From the NCBI GenBank assembly GCA_015487555.1, contig WFPK01000078.1, positions 1-58,341 on the forward strand: a DNA stretch of 58,341 bases, given 5' to 3'. Below the pieces are notes generated by a model. It saw nothing but the letters and a program-made list of their open reading frames with translations, had not been told where the DNA came from and did not search any database. This DNA comes from Phycisphaerales bacterium (GTDB lineage: Bacteria > Planctomycetota > Phycisphaerae > Phycisphaerales > UBA1924). This document shows, piece by piece, positions 1-8,547 of this stretch; position 1 is the stretch's first letter, and every line of letters starts with the position of its first letter. Position numbers and translations under genes: made by a program.

Positions 1-90
1 GAGCCGGGCAATGCGGACGATCGGCTGGTCGGATGCGTCGATGATGGTTTGTCCGTAGAGCCCGTGTTGCCGTCGATGCCGTTTAGTCAT
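1..90 (-). CDS. partial hypothetical protein, N-terminal 30 codons
   Basis: An open frame begins with ATG at position 90 and runs off the left edge of the window without a stop. A Shine-Dalgarno-like AGAGG lies five bases upstream of the ATG. The visible part is basic at first (MTKRHRRQHG) and then more hydrophilic; I do not recognise a family from 30 residues. The 16-bp palindrome at 150-165 lies in its upstream region. It could be a real gene start or a chance frame. Confidence 0.4.
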   Translation of the reverse strand, partial: MTKRHRRQHGLYGQTIIDASDQPIVRIARL

Positions 91-149
91 GCCGTCCTCT
101 ACGCGCCTCGATCAAGGATGGTTCCGGGGTTTTGGACAGGGCAAAACGG

Positions 150-165
150 AATCAAATCTTTGATT
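150..165. promoter_or_regulatory. 16-bp palindrome, operator-like
   Basis: AATCAAA and TTTGATT form a perfect dyad around a two-base centre. It lies upstream of the partial minus-strand gene, which makes it a candidate operator. There is no direct evidence of binding. Confidence 0.25.
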
Positions 166-186
166 GACATGGTACCCTGTTCGTGC

Positions 187-280
187 GGGTGCCACTACTC
201 GCCCGCAGGGCGCAGTAGTGGCTTAAATGCACTTGAACAATCGGCACTACTGCGCTGCTGCGCATCGAGTAGTGGCACCC
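187..280. repeat. nested inverted repeat (REP/cruciform-like)
   Basis: The outer arms at 187-201 and 266-280 are perfect 15-bp inverted copies (GGGTGCCACTACTCG and its complement). Inner arms at 210-220 and 245-255 (GCGCAGTAGTG and its complement) are also perfect. Outer and inner arms share the core CCACTACT/AGTAGTGG, so several alternative hairpins can form. It lies just after the end of the minus-strand DAHP synthase gene, so it may end that transcript, or be a repetitive extragenic palindrome pair. Confidence 0.6.
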
Positions 281-286
281 GGATGC

Positions 287-1684
287 TTATTGACTTCCCA
301 TCTTCCCCGCCAGCAGGAAGGCGAGTTCTAAGGACTGTTGGTAGTTGAGTCTTGGATCGCACAGTGAGACATAGTTTTTGCTCAGGTCGGCTTCGGTGAT
401 GCCGCTGCCGCCGCCGAGGCATTCGGTGACATCTTCGCCGGTGAGTTCGAAGTGGACGCCGCCCAAGATCGTCCCGGCTCTGTTGTGCGCATCGACGGCG
501 GATTCGAGCTCGCTGAGGATATCATCGAAGTTGCGGGTCTTGATGCCCGAAGCGGTGGTGGCAGCGTTGCCGTGCATGGGGTCGGTCATCCAGAGGACGG
601 TGCGGCCCTCGGCCTTGACCCGTTCGAGCAACGGCGGCAGGTTGTCAGCGACCTTGCTCGCGCCCATCCGTGCGATGAGCACGAGTTTTCCCGCTGTATT
701 GTACGGGTTGAGCGCGTCGATGAGCTGGATCAACTCGTCGGGCTGCATGCTCGGGCCGACCTTGACGCCCACGGGGTTGACGATGCCTTTGAAGAACTCG
801 ATGTGCGGGCCGGCAAGTTGTCGGTTGCGTTCGCCGATCCAAGGCAGGTGGGTCGTGAGGTCGTAGTACCCACTTCGGCGGGGAACCTGGCGGGTTTGGG
901 CCTGTTCGTAGAAGAGGTTCAAGCCTTCGTGGGAGGTGTAGAAATCGACGCGCGAGGAATCTTCGACGCGTTGCTCGCCGAGGTTTTCCATGAAGGAGAG
1001 CCCGTCAGCGAGTGTGCGCGACATGTGTTCATACTGCGCTCGGCGTTGGTCGGAAACCGAAGCATTATGAAAGAAGGTCAGGTCCCAGTATTCAGGATGG
1101 TGCAGGTCGGCAAACCCAGCGTCGAGGAGCGAGCGGATGAAGTTCAAGGTGAGGGCAGCGTGCTTGTACCCTTCGACCATGAGGAACGGGTCGGGTGTGC
1201 GGGCCGATTCGGTAAAGTCGATCTGGTTGACGAGATCGCCGAAGTAGCTCGGGAGGGTGCAGGGGCAGCCTTCGAGTTCTTTGGTTTCGGTGGGCGATGA
1301 TCGTGGCTTGGCGTACTGCCCAGCGAATCGCCCAATGCGGGTGACGGGTTTACGGAGGCCATGGATCAGGACGAGGGACATCTGCAAGAGGATTTTGAGT
1401 TTGTTGGCGATGGGAGCCGAGGCGCATTCGGAAATCATCTCAGCGCAGTCGCCGCCTTGGAGGATGAATCGTTTGCCGAGTTGTGCCTGGGCGATCTGGT
1501 CGCGGAGCTTTTCGATCTCCCACGAAGTGACCAAAGGCGGCAGTTGGGCGAGCCGATCGCGGGCGGCTTTGAGGGCGTCAGGGTCCGGATAAGTAAACGG
1601 GTTGTCCATCGGGCAACTCGACCATGACGATGGCGTCCAGTCTGTGGGCGTGGTGTCGGGGTGTTGCGGGGCGTGATCGGACAT
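287..1684 (-). CDS. aroF: class II 3-deoxy-7-phosphoheptulonate (DAHP) synthase
   Basis: This enzyme condenses phosphoenolpyruvate with erythrose 4-phosphate, the first step of the shikimate pathway, in the cytoplasm. The 465-residue length is typical of the plant/Mycobacterium-type class II enzyme. Recognisable family motifs are the N-terminal WTPSSW and LPPLVTSWEIEKLR stretches, the QGGDCAE motif with its metal-binding cysteine, and later GRFAGQYAKPRS, WIGERNRQ, KVGPSM and DPMHGN. Start is the ATG at 1684. It stands alone, divergent from the ferredoxin-TPR gene, and its transcript would run into the nested inverted repeat. The family call is firm; the symbol is the common one for this class. 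Confidence 0.93.
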   Translation of the reverse strand: MSDHAPQHPDTTPTDWTPSSWSSCPMDNPFTYPDPDALKAARDRLAQLPPLVTSWEIEKLRDQIAQAQLGKRFILQGGDCAEMISECASAPIANKLKILLQMSLVLIHGLRKPVTRIGRFAGQYAKPRSSPTETKELEGCPCTLPSYFGDLVNQIDFTESARTPDPFLMVEGYKHAALTLNFIRSLLDAGFADLHHPEYWDLTFFHNASVSDQRRAQYEHMSRTLADGLSFMENLGEQRVEDSSRVDFYTSHEGLNLFYEQAQTRQVPRRSGYYDLTTHLPWIGERNRQLAGPHIEFFKGIVNPVGVKVGPSMQPDELIQLIDALNPYNTAGKLVLIARMGASKVADNLPPLLERVKAEGRTVLWMTDPMHGNAATTASGIKTRNFDDILSELESAVDAHNRAGTILGGVHFELTGEDVTECLGGGSGITEADLSKNYVSLCDPRLNYQQSLELAFLLAGKMGSQ

Positions 1685-1762
1685 GAGGGCTCGGGTGTGG
1701 TGTGCAGCGCGTACAAAGTGATACGCTGGAATCGGAGATCGGCGGTACGCGGTGCCGAATCG

Positions 1763-1771
1763 TGATACAGT
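1763..1771 (+). promoter_or_regulatory. possible extended -10 promoter, leaderless
   Basis: TGA followed by TACAGT (hexamer 1766-1771) resembles an extended -10 element. Counting seven bases on gives 1778, the A of the ATG of the following gene. No good -35 box is seen, so the call is weaker than the two consensus cases at 11405 and 30956. Confidence 0.3.
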
Positions 1772-1777
1772 GAGGGT

Positions 1778-4330
1778 ATGACCAATCTATCGAACGAAAA
1801 CGATTCTCCCCAAGGAGAAATCGAGCAATCTGTATCGCTTCCTGTGCTCGGTGCCAATCGAGGCGCATCTAAGCCCGGTGCGCCGATGATGGGACGCACC
1901 AAAATCGCCCGCTGGCGAGCCGGTGTGCTGATCCTGGTCAATGTGCTGATGATCGCCCACCTGATCCAATGGCTCATCGCAGGCATGACCATCTCGCCAA
2001 TCGAACCCAGCGAAGCAATGGAAACCCTCGAGGTCGGGGTCATCAATGCCGGAGCCATCTTCTTCCTCCTTGCGCTGATCTCGGTCATGTTATTCGGACG
2101 CTTTTTCTGTGGATGGCTCTGCCATGTCGTCGCCCTCCAGGACCTGTGTGCCTATTGGATGACCAAAGCGGGCATCCGCCCCAAGCCTTTTCGGTCTCGA
2201 CTTTTGGTCTATTTCCCCTTTGCTTTGGGGATGTATATGTTCGTTTGGCCGAGCTTCAAGCGATTGGTGTTGGCGCCGGTGCTCGAATCGGCCCATATTC
2301 ATTGGCCCGCGTGGTTGCGTCCTGTCGAGCCGATCAACCAGTGGTCAACCGCACTGATTGTTGATGATTTCTGGGCAACGATGCCCCCTTGGTTCATCGC
2401 GGTGCCTTTCCTCTTTATATGCGGGTTCGCTGCGGTGTATTTTCTGGGTGCGAAGGGCTTTTGTACCTATGGGTGTCCGTATGCTGCGTTTTTGAAGCCG
2501 CTCGATAAGATCGCCCCGGTTCGGGTGCGGGTCAATGCGAACTGCCACCAGTGCGGGCACTGCACAAGCGTATGTACCTCGAATGTTCGTGTCTCCGAAG
2601 AAGTGCGCGACTTTGGGATGGTGGTCGATGCGGGGTGCATGAAGACGCTCGATTGCATCAGCACCTGCCCCAACGATGCGCTCTCGCTTGGATTGGGCAA
2701 GCCTGCGCTGGGGGCAAAGCCTCGATCGCCTGAGACTTACAAGGAAGCGAAAATCAAACGAGCGCGTCGGTATGATCTTTCGCTCAAGAGCGAGCTTGTC
2801 GCAGCTGTTTTGTTTCTGTGGTTCTTCTTTGCCACGCGTGGGCTCCTCGATGCGGTGCCGATGCTCATGGCGGGGGGGCTGGCAGCCATCGGGGTGATGA
2901 TCGTGATGACGAGCATCAAGATGCTCTTTGAATCCAACGCCAGGCTGTATACATACCAGCTCAAGCTCAAGGGGAAGCTCAAGCCTGCCGGGTTCGTGAT
3001 GCTTCTGGCAGCTCTTGGTTTTCTGGCCGGGAGCGTTTGGTCTGGGCAGGCCAAGCTGATGCGTTGGCAGGGCGATGTGCTCTATGCCAAGCTCGAGCTG
3101 CCCACGAGTGTGCTGATGCGCCCTGAGTTTGGGCCTTCACCAGCCCAGCGCGAACTGGCCGAATCAGCAGTCAAAGCCTATCAACGCGGCGACGCCCGAT
3201 CTAAAGGCGGGCTTGGCTGGTCGCTCAACGCTGAGCATCGGCTTCGTCTCTCGTACTTCCTCACGGTGCTTGGAAGATACGACCAAGCCTACGAAAACAT
3301 CATGCAGGTGATCGCGGAGGGCAACCCGACGGACCATCTGGTGATCCAGGCTGGGCAGCTCTCGTCGAAGATGATTGATGCCAATCCGCCCGCGGATCTC
3401 TCAGCCAGCGAGCTTCAGATGTACAAGCGCGATCGGCTCGTCGAGGTGTATGACTTTGCCCTCGATGTTCACCCCGAGCTTCACGCGACGCGGGCCGAGC
3501 TCGCCCGCATCGCGTATTCGATGCAGGATATGGAGAAGGCCCAGGGGTATTGGGCGACCGATGAATACAACGATGTCCCGATGTTTTTCCTTGCCAAAGC
3601 GGGGTATACGAGTTTTACCGGACAGATGTCTGAAACCCGCGAGAACTATGATAAAGCCCTCGAGTTGGCGCTCGAGCTCGATCAGCCCGATGCGATGATT
3701 ATTGATATCGCACGGGCAGCGATGCAGAACCGCATGTTTGATTTCGCCCTCGAGCTCGCCCAGCAGGCTGTTGATGTCAAGAACGCGGGCGCGTTGACCT
3801 GGTTGGCTGCTGGCGAGATCGCCAATATGGTGGGCGAATCCGAGCTGGGCAAAGAACGGGCATTTCATGCACTGACCATGCCCGGGGTCGATCGTCCGAT
3901 GGTGCAGATCCGCGCAGCCAATATCTTGGCCCTGCCCGGCGAGACCACCATGACCCGCGAGTTGCTCGCCGATGCAGCCTCGCGGACGCACAGCCCATTC
4001 GAGGTGCTCTACATCACCCGAGGCATGATCCGCGCGGGCGCAGCGCTGGGCGATGGCGAAATGCTCAACCAAGGCTTCGAGATTCTGGGTCAGACAGCGC
4101 AAAACAACCCTGATCTGTATGTGATCCGCCATGATTATGCCTCGATGTTGTATTCGATCGGACGCCGGGAGGAAGCAATCGAGCAGATGGAGCTCGTCGC
4201 CGAGTTGGATCCGACCAATGCAATCTTTGCCTCGCGTGTCGCACGGATGTACCGGCAAATCGAGAATGAAGAGCAGGAACGCAAGTGGGAAGCTGAAGCA
4301 CTCAAACGAACTGAAGCAGCCCAGGACTAA
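1778..4330 (+). CDS. membrane polyferredoxin (NapH/CcoG-like) fused to TPR repeats
   Basis: The N-terminal half has several membrane helices (about 48-66, 90-108, 203-222, 340-385, 400-420) and cysteine pairs FCGWLCH (C111, C115) and FCTYGCP (C229, C233) typical of NapH/CcoG/NosR electron-transfer proteins. A complete 4Fe-4S motif follows at C256, C259, C262 and C266. The second ferredoxin motif keeps C287, C293 and C297-Pro but has Thr290 where the second cysteine is expected. From about residue 450 to the end the protein is made of TPR-like helical repeats, probably outside the membrane. It likely moves electrons across or within the inner membrane while binding partners through TPRs; substrate unknown. 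It is a monocistronic gene with a possible leaderless start. Confidence 0.8.
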   Translation: MTNLSNENDSPQGEIEQSVSLPVLGANRGASKPGAPMMGRTKIARWRAGVLILVNVLMIAHLIQWLIAGMTISPIEPSEAMETLEVGVINAGAIFFLLALISVMLFGRFFCGWLCHVVALQDLCAYWMTKAGIRPKPFRSRLLVYFPFALGMYMFVWPSFKRLVLAPVLESAHIHWPAWLRPVEPINQWSTALIVDDFWATMPPWFIAVPFLFICGFAAVYFLGAKGFCTYGCPYAAFLKPLDKIAPVRVRVNANCHQCGHCTSVCTSNVRVSEEVRDFGMVVDAGCMKTLDCISTCPNDALSLGLGKPALGAKPRSPETYKEAKIKRARRYDLSLKSELVAAVLFLWFFFATRGLLDAVPMLMAGGLAAIGVMIVMTSIKMLFESNARLYTYQLKLKGKLKPAGFVMLLAALGFLAGSVWSGQAKLMRWQGDVLYAKLELPTSVLMRPEFGPSPAQRELAESAVKAYQRGDARSKGGLGWSLNAEHRLRLSYFLTVLGRYDQAYENIMQVIAEGNPTDHLVIQAGQLSSKMIDANPPADLSASELQMYKRDRLVEVYDFALDVHPELHATRAELARIAYSMQDMEKAQGYWATDEYNDVPMFFLAKAGYTSFTGQMSETRENYDKALELALELDQPDAMIIDIARAAMQNRMFDFALELAQQAVDVKNAGALTWLAAGEIANMVGESELGKERAFHALTMPGVDRPMVQIRAANILALPGETTMTRELLADAASRTHSPFEVLYITRGMIRAGAALGDGEMLNQGFEILGQTAQNNPDLYVIRHDYASMLYSIGRREEAIEQMELVAELDPTNAIFASRVARMYRQIENEEQERKWEAEALKRTEAAQD

Positions 4331-4620
4331 GTTTGCGATACCCACAACGCTTCAAAGACCTCACAAACCGCGCGAAGTTTGCGCACATCATACAACCCAA
4401 ACATTTCTTGCGCAAATTGAACTGAATTCGAGCGCCCATTCTTTATATTCCACCCCCGAGCTGTCGATCACGAATCAACGCACCCTGTTGAAATAGGCGT
4501 GCACCGTGTGTTGCCAACTCGGCGGCACTCATCATCTCGGCCCGGATCAGTTCCAGATCTACCTCAAAGGGCCCAACACAATACACCGCCCGATATCCTT
4601 TGGGCACACGGAGACCAATC

Positions 4621-5241
4621 ATGGCCACACGAACCAAGAAACACCCAGCAAAGAAAACCGCCAAACGCACCACCACGCGCAAACCGGCCAAGAAGACGGC
4701 TGCAAGGAAGACCACTGCGAAAAAATCCCCCGCAAAGAGGAAAACCACCGCACGCAAGGTCGCCAAGAAGAGCCCGGCACGCAAGACCACTGCTCGTAAG
4801 GTTGCGAAAAAAACCACAACACGCAAGCCAGCAGCAAAGAAAACCGCTCGCAAAGCAACAACCAAGAAAACCACTGCACGCAAGACTGCTGCTCGCAAAA
4901 CAACGGCGAAGAAAACGGCAACACGCAAGCCAGCAGCCCGTAAGACCACCGCACGCAAGGTTGCAAAGAAAAGCCCAGCACGCAAGGTCGCTCGCAAAAC
5001 AACCGCGCGCAAGACCGCAACACGCAAGCCCGCAGCCAAGAAGACCGCTCGCAAGGTCGCCAAAAAAACAACGACCCGCAAACCAGCAGCTCGTAAGACC
5101 ACTGCTCGTAAGACCACCGCTCGCAAGACTGCGACACGCAAGCCTGCAGCTCGCAAAACAACCGCACGCAAAGCGGTCGCCGGGCGTATCGGACGCAAGC
5201 CCGCAGCACGCAAGGCTGCACCTCGCCGTCGTGCTGCCTGA
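4621..5241 (+). CDS. histone H1-like Lys/Arg/Ala/Thr-rich protein
   Basis: The 206-residue product consists almost only of K, R, A, T, P, S and V and contains no acidic residue. It is built from degenerate repeats such as KKTTTRKPAAKKTARK and ARKTTARKVAKKSP, the pattern of eukaryotic H1 tails and of bacterial Hc1/BpH1-like DNA-binding proteins. It should coat or compact DNA or bind RNA. ATG at 4621 has GGAG seven bases upstream and is preferred over an in-frame TTG at 4600. The 290 bp upstream hold no other gene. A strong terminator follows. The repeats produce long open frames on the other strand, which are artefacts. Confidence 0.85.
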   Translation: MATRTKKHPAKKTAKRTTTRKPAKKTAARKTTAKKSPAKRKTTARKVAKKSPARKTTARKVAKKTTTRKPAAKKTARKATTKKTTARKTAARKTTAKKTATRKPAARKTTARKVAKKSPARKVARKTTARKTATRKPAAKKTARKVAKKTTTRKPAARKTTARKTTARKTATRKPAARKTTARKAVAGRIGRKPAARKAAPRRRAA

Positions 5242-5276
5242 TCGCCAAGCATCCTCTTTATAAGCAAACCACACAG

Positions 5277-5308
5277 AACGCTGACCTTTCACCGGGTCAG
5301 CGTTTTTC
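5277..5308 (+). terminator. rho-independent terminator after histone-like gene
   Basis: A perfect 10-bp stem (AACGCTGACC 5277-5286 with its complement 5295-5304) encloses an 8-base loop and runs into a T-run. The rest of 5309-5571 holds no recognised gene. Confidence 0.9.
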
Positions 5309-5571
5309 TTTGCGCGCCTGGGACATCAGACCAATCGAAAAAGCACCGATAACTCTTGTTCCAAATCGTGCGCATTGTTATCGCGCGTCGGGCTGTGCAT
5401 ATCTGATACAGGCGGACTCAAAATCGCTTCGAACTTGTCCATCTCCTTTTCTCCGCGTTGTTTGGGCGCACACTCAAGTAGCCCGATGCTGGCGTCTGAT
5501 CAAAGACCAAAGCACCGAGCACAAATCAGAGATCACACCTTGAGAACCCAAGGACAAAGAGGAGAGAAGAA

Positions 5572-6249
5572 ATGAAATCAGTCATCGCTACCGCAGTTGT
5601 TTGTGCAATCACTTCAGGGGTTGCTTTCGCAGATACCGTTGATGTCCGGTATACCGGAATCGCAGGCGGCTCGGATGCTTCGCGTCTTCGTGTCGAAGGC
5701 GGCACCTACTACGCCGGGCAAATGATGCACGAGTTCACCAGCGGCGACCGTGCTGGCGAAGTGTTCGGCACCTTCTGTATTGACTTCTCCGAATACGCCA
5801 ACACCAGCGGCGCAACATATAACATCGTCGATATCGCCGACGCCCCGATGCCAGGGACCCCTTATGGGCAGGTCATCGCCGACAGAATCAATGCCGTGGT
5901 CGCCAACGCAGCAGCATTGGGATGGATCGACAACAAACTCCAGGCCGATGCAAGTCAGACGGATTATCTCGCCAAGATGGGCGCGATCCAGGCTGCGGTC
6001 TGGGAGGCCTTTGGCTCAAACATCGAGATCAATAACGCTGCAACCTCATCTTCGCTGGCCACCTACTACAACATCCTGACCGATGTCCAGACTTTCGATA
6101 GCTCACTGCGTCTCAATGGATTGCGTGCAATCGTGGCAGAGGGTCAGCAGGACATGCTCTATGTGGTGCCCCTTCCCCCAGCCGCCTTTGCAGGCCTGGG
6201 CATGCTCGGGGGGATCGCGGGCGTCCGCACCATCCGCCGACGAAAATAA
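5572..6249 (+). CDS. secreted tail-anchored (VPLPP/PEP-CTERM-like) protein with thioester-type domain
   Basis: The protein has an N-terminal signal peptide ending near AFA-DT (residue 20) and a C-terminal sorting tail: VVPLPPAA, a short hydrophobic helix and RRRK at the end, as in exosortase/PEP-CTERM-type signals of Phycisphaerae. The only cysteine of the mature part, C69 in GTFCIDFSEY, and Q140 in AIQAAVWEAF match the Cys and Gln that make the internal thioester of Cys-Gln adhesin domains. The inferred role is a surface protein that can bind covalently to a target. Start has GAGGAGAGAAG upstream. It is followed by its own terminator and then by a second protein with the same tail. Confidence 0.75.
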   Translation: MKSVIATAVVCAITSGVAFADTVDVRYTGIAGGSDASRLRVEGGTYYAGQMMHEFTSGDRAGEVFGTFCIDFSEYANTSGATYNIVDIADAPMPGTPYGQVIADRINAVVANAAALGWIDNKLQADASQTDYLAKMGAIQAAVWEAFGSNIEINNAATSSSLATYYNILTDVQTFDSSLRLNGLRAIVAEGQQDMLYVVPLPPAAFAGLGMLGGIAGVRTIRRRK

Positions 6250-6284
6250 CCCGTACACACGAATCCTCAATCTCAACTGATTTC

Positions 6285-6318
6285 AAATCCGCTCTGGATA
6301 AATCCAGAGCGGATTTTC
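6285..6318 (+). terminator. rho-independent terminator
   Basis: A perfect 14-bp stem (6285-6298 and 6303-6316) closes a TAAA loop and ends in TTTTC. It ends the transcript of the first tail-anchored protein. Positions 6319-6591 hold no gene apart from a possible promoter. Confidence 0.92.
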
Positions 6319-6435
6319 TTTGTACCCTGCTGCCCACACCCACCCACACCTGACGGTTATCAGCCTTTATCCCACACAATGCCAATGGTTTACCATCAAA
6401 ATTTGGGTTTTTTTCATCAATACTGCCAGAATTGG

Positions 6436-6463
6436 TTGAATATTCGTCATCACCGGATATCTT
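6436..6463 (+). promoter_or_regulatory. possible sigma-70-like promoter
   Basis: TTGAAT, a 16-base spacer and TATCTT lie about 130 bases upstream of the second tail-anchored protein and downstream of the preceding terminator. The match is fair, not strong. Confidence 0.35.
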
Positions 6464-6591
6464 CTGTGTAAGGACGATAGTTCATGCTTTGTGCCCGCCA
6501 AGCTGGCTTCTGTTGAGCCGGGGAGGTTTTTCGACGGGCATACAAAGAGCTTGGCGCGCAAGCGCTGGGCCTTCTCAAGACGAGGGTACTC

Positions 6592-7083
6592 ATGTCTCAG
6601 ATTTTCGCACACAAGATCGCCATCACCGCAGCTGTTGCAACAACAATGGCAACAATGGCTGCGGTCACTCCCCTTGCCCACGCGCAAGACATTACGCCGG
6701 GCATCGACAATACATCGCCCCACTTCGCGCTCGATCTCATCACGATCAGCATCACCGAACATACACCACCTGCATTCGCATGGGGCTTTGATGTATCAAC
6801 ACAGGATGTATCACAGGGCACCCCCGCCCAACCCAACGCCGGCTCCTTCCCGCCTGCCAAGCTGCTCATCCTCGTTTCAGGACAAAGCAATCAGGGGAAC
6901 GGGTTCGACCTGTCGATGATCAACAGCTCCGGCAGCCAATCCCAAAGCGCAAACATGGACAGCACACGGTTCACCCCCAAAGAAGATGGACTCAATGTGG
7001 TGCCCTTACCTCCAGCAGCCTTGGCAGGACTCGGTATGCTCGTTGGAATCGCTGGCGCCCGATACCTCCGGCGTCAAAAATAA
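6592..7083 (+). CDS. small secreted tail-anchored (VPLPP) protein
   Basis: The 163-residue protein has a signal peptide (cleavage probably after AHA, about residue 31) and the same C-terminal sorting tail as its upstream neighbour: NVVPLPPAALAGLGML, hydrophobic helix, RYLRRQK. The middle is short, without cysteines, and not recognisable. It resembles a companion surface or matrix protein whose function is unknown. GAGGG lies upstream of the ATG. It has its own terminator, so it is probably transcribed separately from its neighbour. Confidence 0.7.
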   Translation: MSQIFAHKIAITAAVATTMATMAAVTPLAHAQDITPGIDNTSPHFALDLITISITEHTPPAFAWGFDVSTQDVSQGTPAQPNAGSFPPAKLLILVSGQSNQGNGFDLSMINSSGSQSQSANMDSTRFTPKEDGLNVVPLPPAALAGLGMLVGIAGARYLRRQK

Positions 7084-7120
7084 CCACACAGCACACACCT
7101 CGATCCACAACTCACCTCTG

Positions 7121-7148
7121 CACCCCGTGTTCTTCGCGGGGTGTTTTT
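7121..7148 (+). terminator. rho-independent terminator
   Basis: CACCCCG (7121-7127) pairs with CGGGGTG (7137-7143) and is followed by TTTTT. It overlaps the stop codon of the convergent DUF1450-like gene. Confidence 0.8.
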
Positions 7149-7371
7149 ATGTGCTGTCCGCTGTCGTGTCGTTTGCGGAATCAAGGATGTCTTGGTAGGA
7201 CTCACCGGGCACGATCTCGCCTTGGATTTCGAGGAACCGTCCTTCAAAGCAGGCTGAGCAGTTGCCCAGACAATCCTTGCTTGGAATCCCGCGCGCGATC
7301 AGGTCTTGCCGCTCGGCGAGGTTGCGCGGGTTGTTGATGCAGAAACGAACTGGAGGCTTGGAAGAACTCAT
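7147..7371 (-). CDS. DUF1450/YuzB-like small cysteine protein
   Basis: The 74-residue protein starts MSSSKPPVRFCINN and contains DCLGNCSACFEGRFL, then GEIVPGESYQDIL. The spacing of the N-terminal Cys, the C-x3-C-x2-C group and the GE(I/V)V.G(E) tail resembles the small DUF1450 (YuzB) family, thioredoxin-like proteins of unknown role. I chose ATG at 7371, because the upstream in-frame extension has no family character. There is no Shine-Dalgarno; TATCCT lies exactly six bases before the ATG, which may mean a leaderless mRNA. The family call is by resemblance only. Confidence 0.55.
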   Translation of the reverse strand: MSSSKPPVRFCINNPRNLAERQDLIARGIPSKDCLGNCSACFEGRFLEIQGEIVPGESYQDILDSANDTTADST

Positions 7372-7539
7372 GTGGCAAGGATAGCCGGGCGCCCTGCTCA
7401 TGGGCAGCATGTGCAGGATTGGGGAGCATTTTCATGCTGGTGGTGAAAACGCTATCAGCATGGCGCCCGGAAAGAGCGAGTGTGGTCTCCGTAGTGATGT
7501 ATTCGCTTCGGATTGGCGATAAATCATCAATCTTTCATC

Positions 7540-8547
7540 CTACATCCGTGCCTCTGGATCATCGCGATGGGCCTTGAACCACTCGATCGTCCGCTTCATC
7601 CCCTCCTCGAACCCGATCTTCGCCTCCCACCCCATCAGGTCTTTGGCCCGTTGGACATCGAGGCATCGGCGGGGTTGGCCGTCGGGCTTGGTGGGGTCCC
7701 ATTTGATTTTTTCTTCGATGGTTTCTTCGGTGGCGAAGCCGGTGAGTTTGGCGATCATGTGGACGAGGTCCTTGATTGTGATCTCCATGTTGGTGCCCAG
7801 GTTGATCGGGGTGGGGTCGTCGATCTTCTCGGCTGCGGTCAATAACCCGTCGGCGCAGTCGTCGATGTAGAGGAACTCGCGTGATGCCGAGCCGGTGCCC
7901 CAGACGGGGAGGAACTCGTCGCCTCGGTCGAGGGCTTCGACGCATTTGCGGATCAGGGCGGGGATGACATGGGATGATTCGAGGTTGAAGTTATCCCAAG
8001 GGCCGTAGAGATTCACCGGGAGGACGAACGATGACTTCATGCCGTACTGGAGTTTATACGCATCGAGCATCTGCCAGGCAGCCTTCTTGGCGATGCCGTA
8101 GGGGGCGTTGGTGACTTCTGGGTACCCGTTCCAAAGGTTCTCTTCTTTGAATGGGATTGGGGTGAGGTTTGGATAGGCGCAGATGGTTCCGGTCTGGATG
8201 AACTTGCCATCGCGTTCGATGATGCCGTCGATTCTGGCTTGTTCGATCAGATGCAAAGCCATCGCCATATTGGCATAAAAATATCGGCCGGGGTTTTTCA
8301 TGTTCGCGCCGATGCCTCCGACCTCGGCAGCGAGATGGATGACCATCGTGGCTTTGTCTTTGCCGAAGCAATCGTTGTAGAGACTGACGCAGGCGTCTTT
8401 TTCGGTCAGGTCATAGTTGGCCGAGCGTGGGATGAAGATCTGATTATCCTCGACACCTCGATTGTGGAGCCCTTCGACGATGTGTCTGCCGAGGAATCCG
8501 GAGCCGCCGGTGATGATGATGCGTTGGTCGGACCAGTTGATGGACAT
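7540..8547 (-). CDS. fcl: GDP-L-fucose synthase
   Basis: This NADPH-dependent epimerase/reductase makes GDP-L-fucose from the keto sugar produced by Gmd. It is an extended SDR with the Rossmann motif GGSGFLG near the start, the catalytic YGIAK (Tyr-x3-Lys), and the Fcl-typical NLYGPWDNF and SSHVIPALIRK. ATG at 8547 has GAGAGG nine bases upstream; a longer in-frame extension upstream has no family sequence. TTACAC (8616-8611) with TATGAT (8592-8587) may be the promoter. The matching gmd lies 4.5 kb away on the same strand, not in an operon with it. Length (335 residues) is normal. Confidence 0.92.
   Translation of the reverse strand: MSINWSDQRIIITGGSGFLGRHIVEGLHNRGVEDNQIFIPRSANYDLTEKDACVSLYNDCFGKDKATMVIHLAAEVGGIGANMKNPGRYFYANMAMALHLIEQARIDGIIERDGKFIQTGTICAYPNLTPIPFKEENLWNGYPEVTNAPYGIAKKAAWQMLDAYKLQYGMKSSFVLPVNLYGPWDNFNLESSHVIPALIRKCVEALDRGDEFLPVWGTGSASREFLYIDDCADGLLTAAEKIDDPTPINLGTNMEITIKDLVHMIAKLTGFATEETIEEKIKWDPTKPDGQPRRCLDVQRAKDLMGWEAKIGFEEGMKRTIEWFKAHRDDPEARM

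Noticed and set aside
452..1300. Long open frame on the plus strand across aroF
   Set aside because: It is antisense to a clear DAHP synthase, has no family resemblance and follows from the codon bias of the real gene.
4443..5267. Long minus-strand frames over the histone-like gene, with hydrophobic repeats
   Set aside because: They arise from the repetitive AAG/CGC/ACC codons of the sense gene and have no ribosome site or family.
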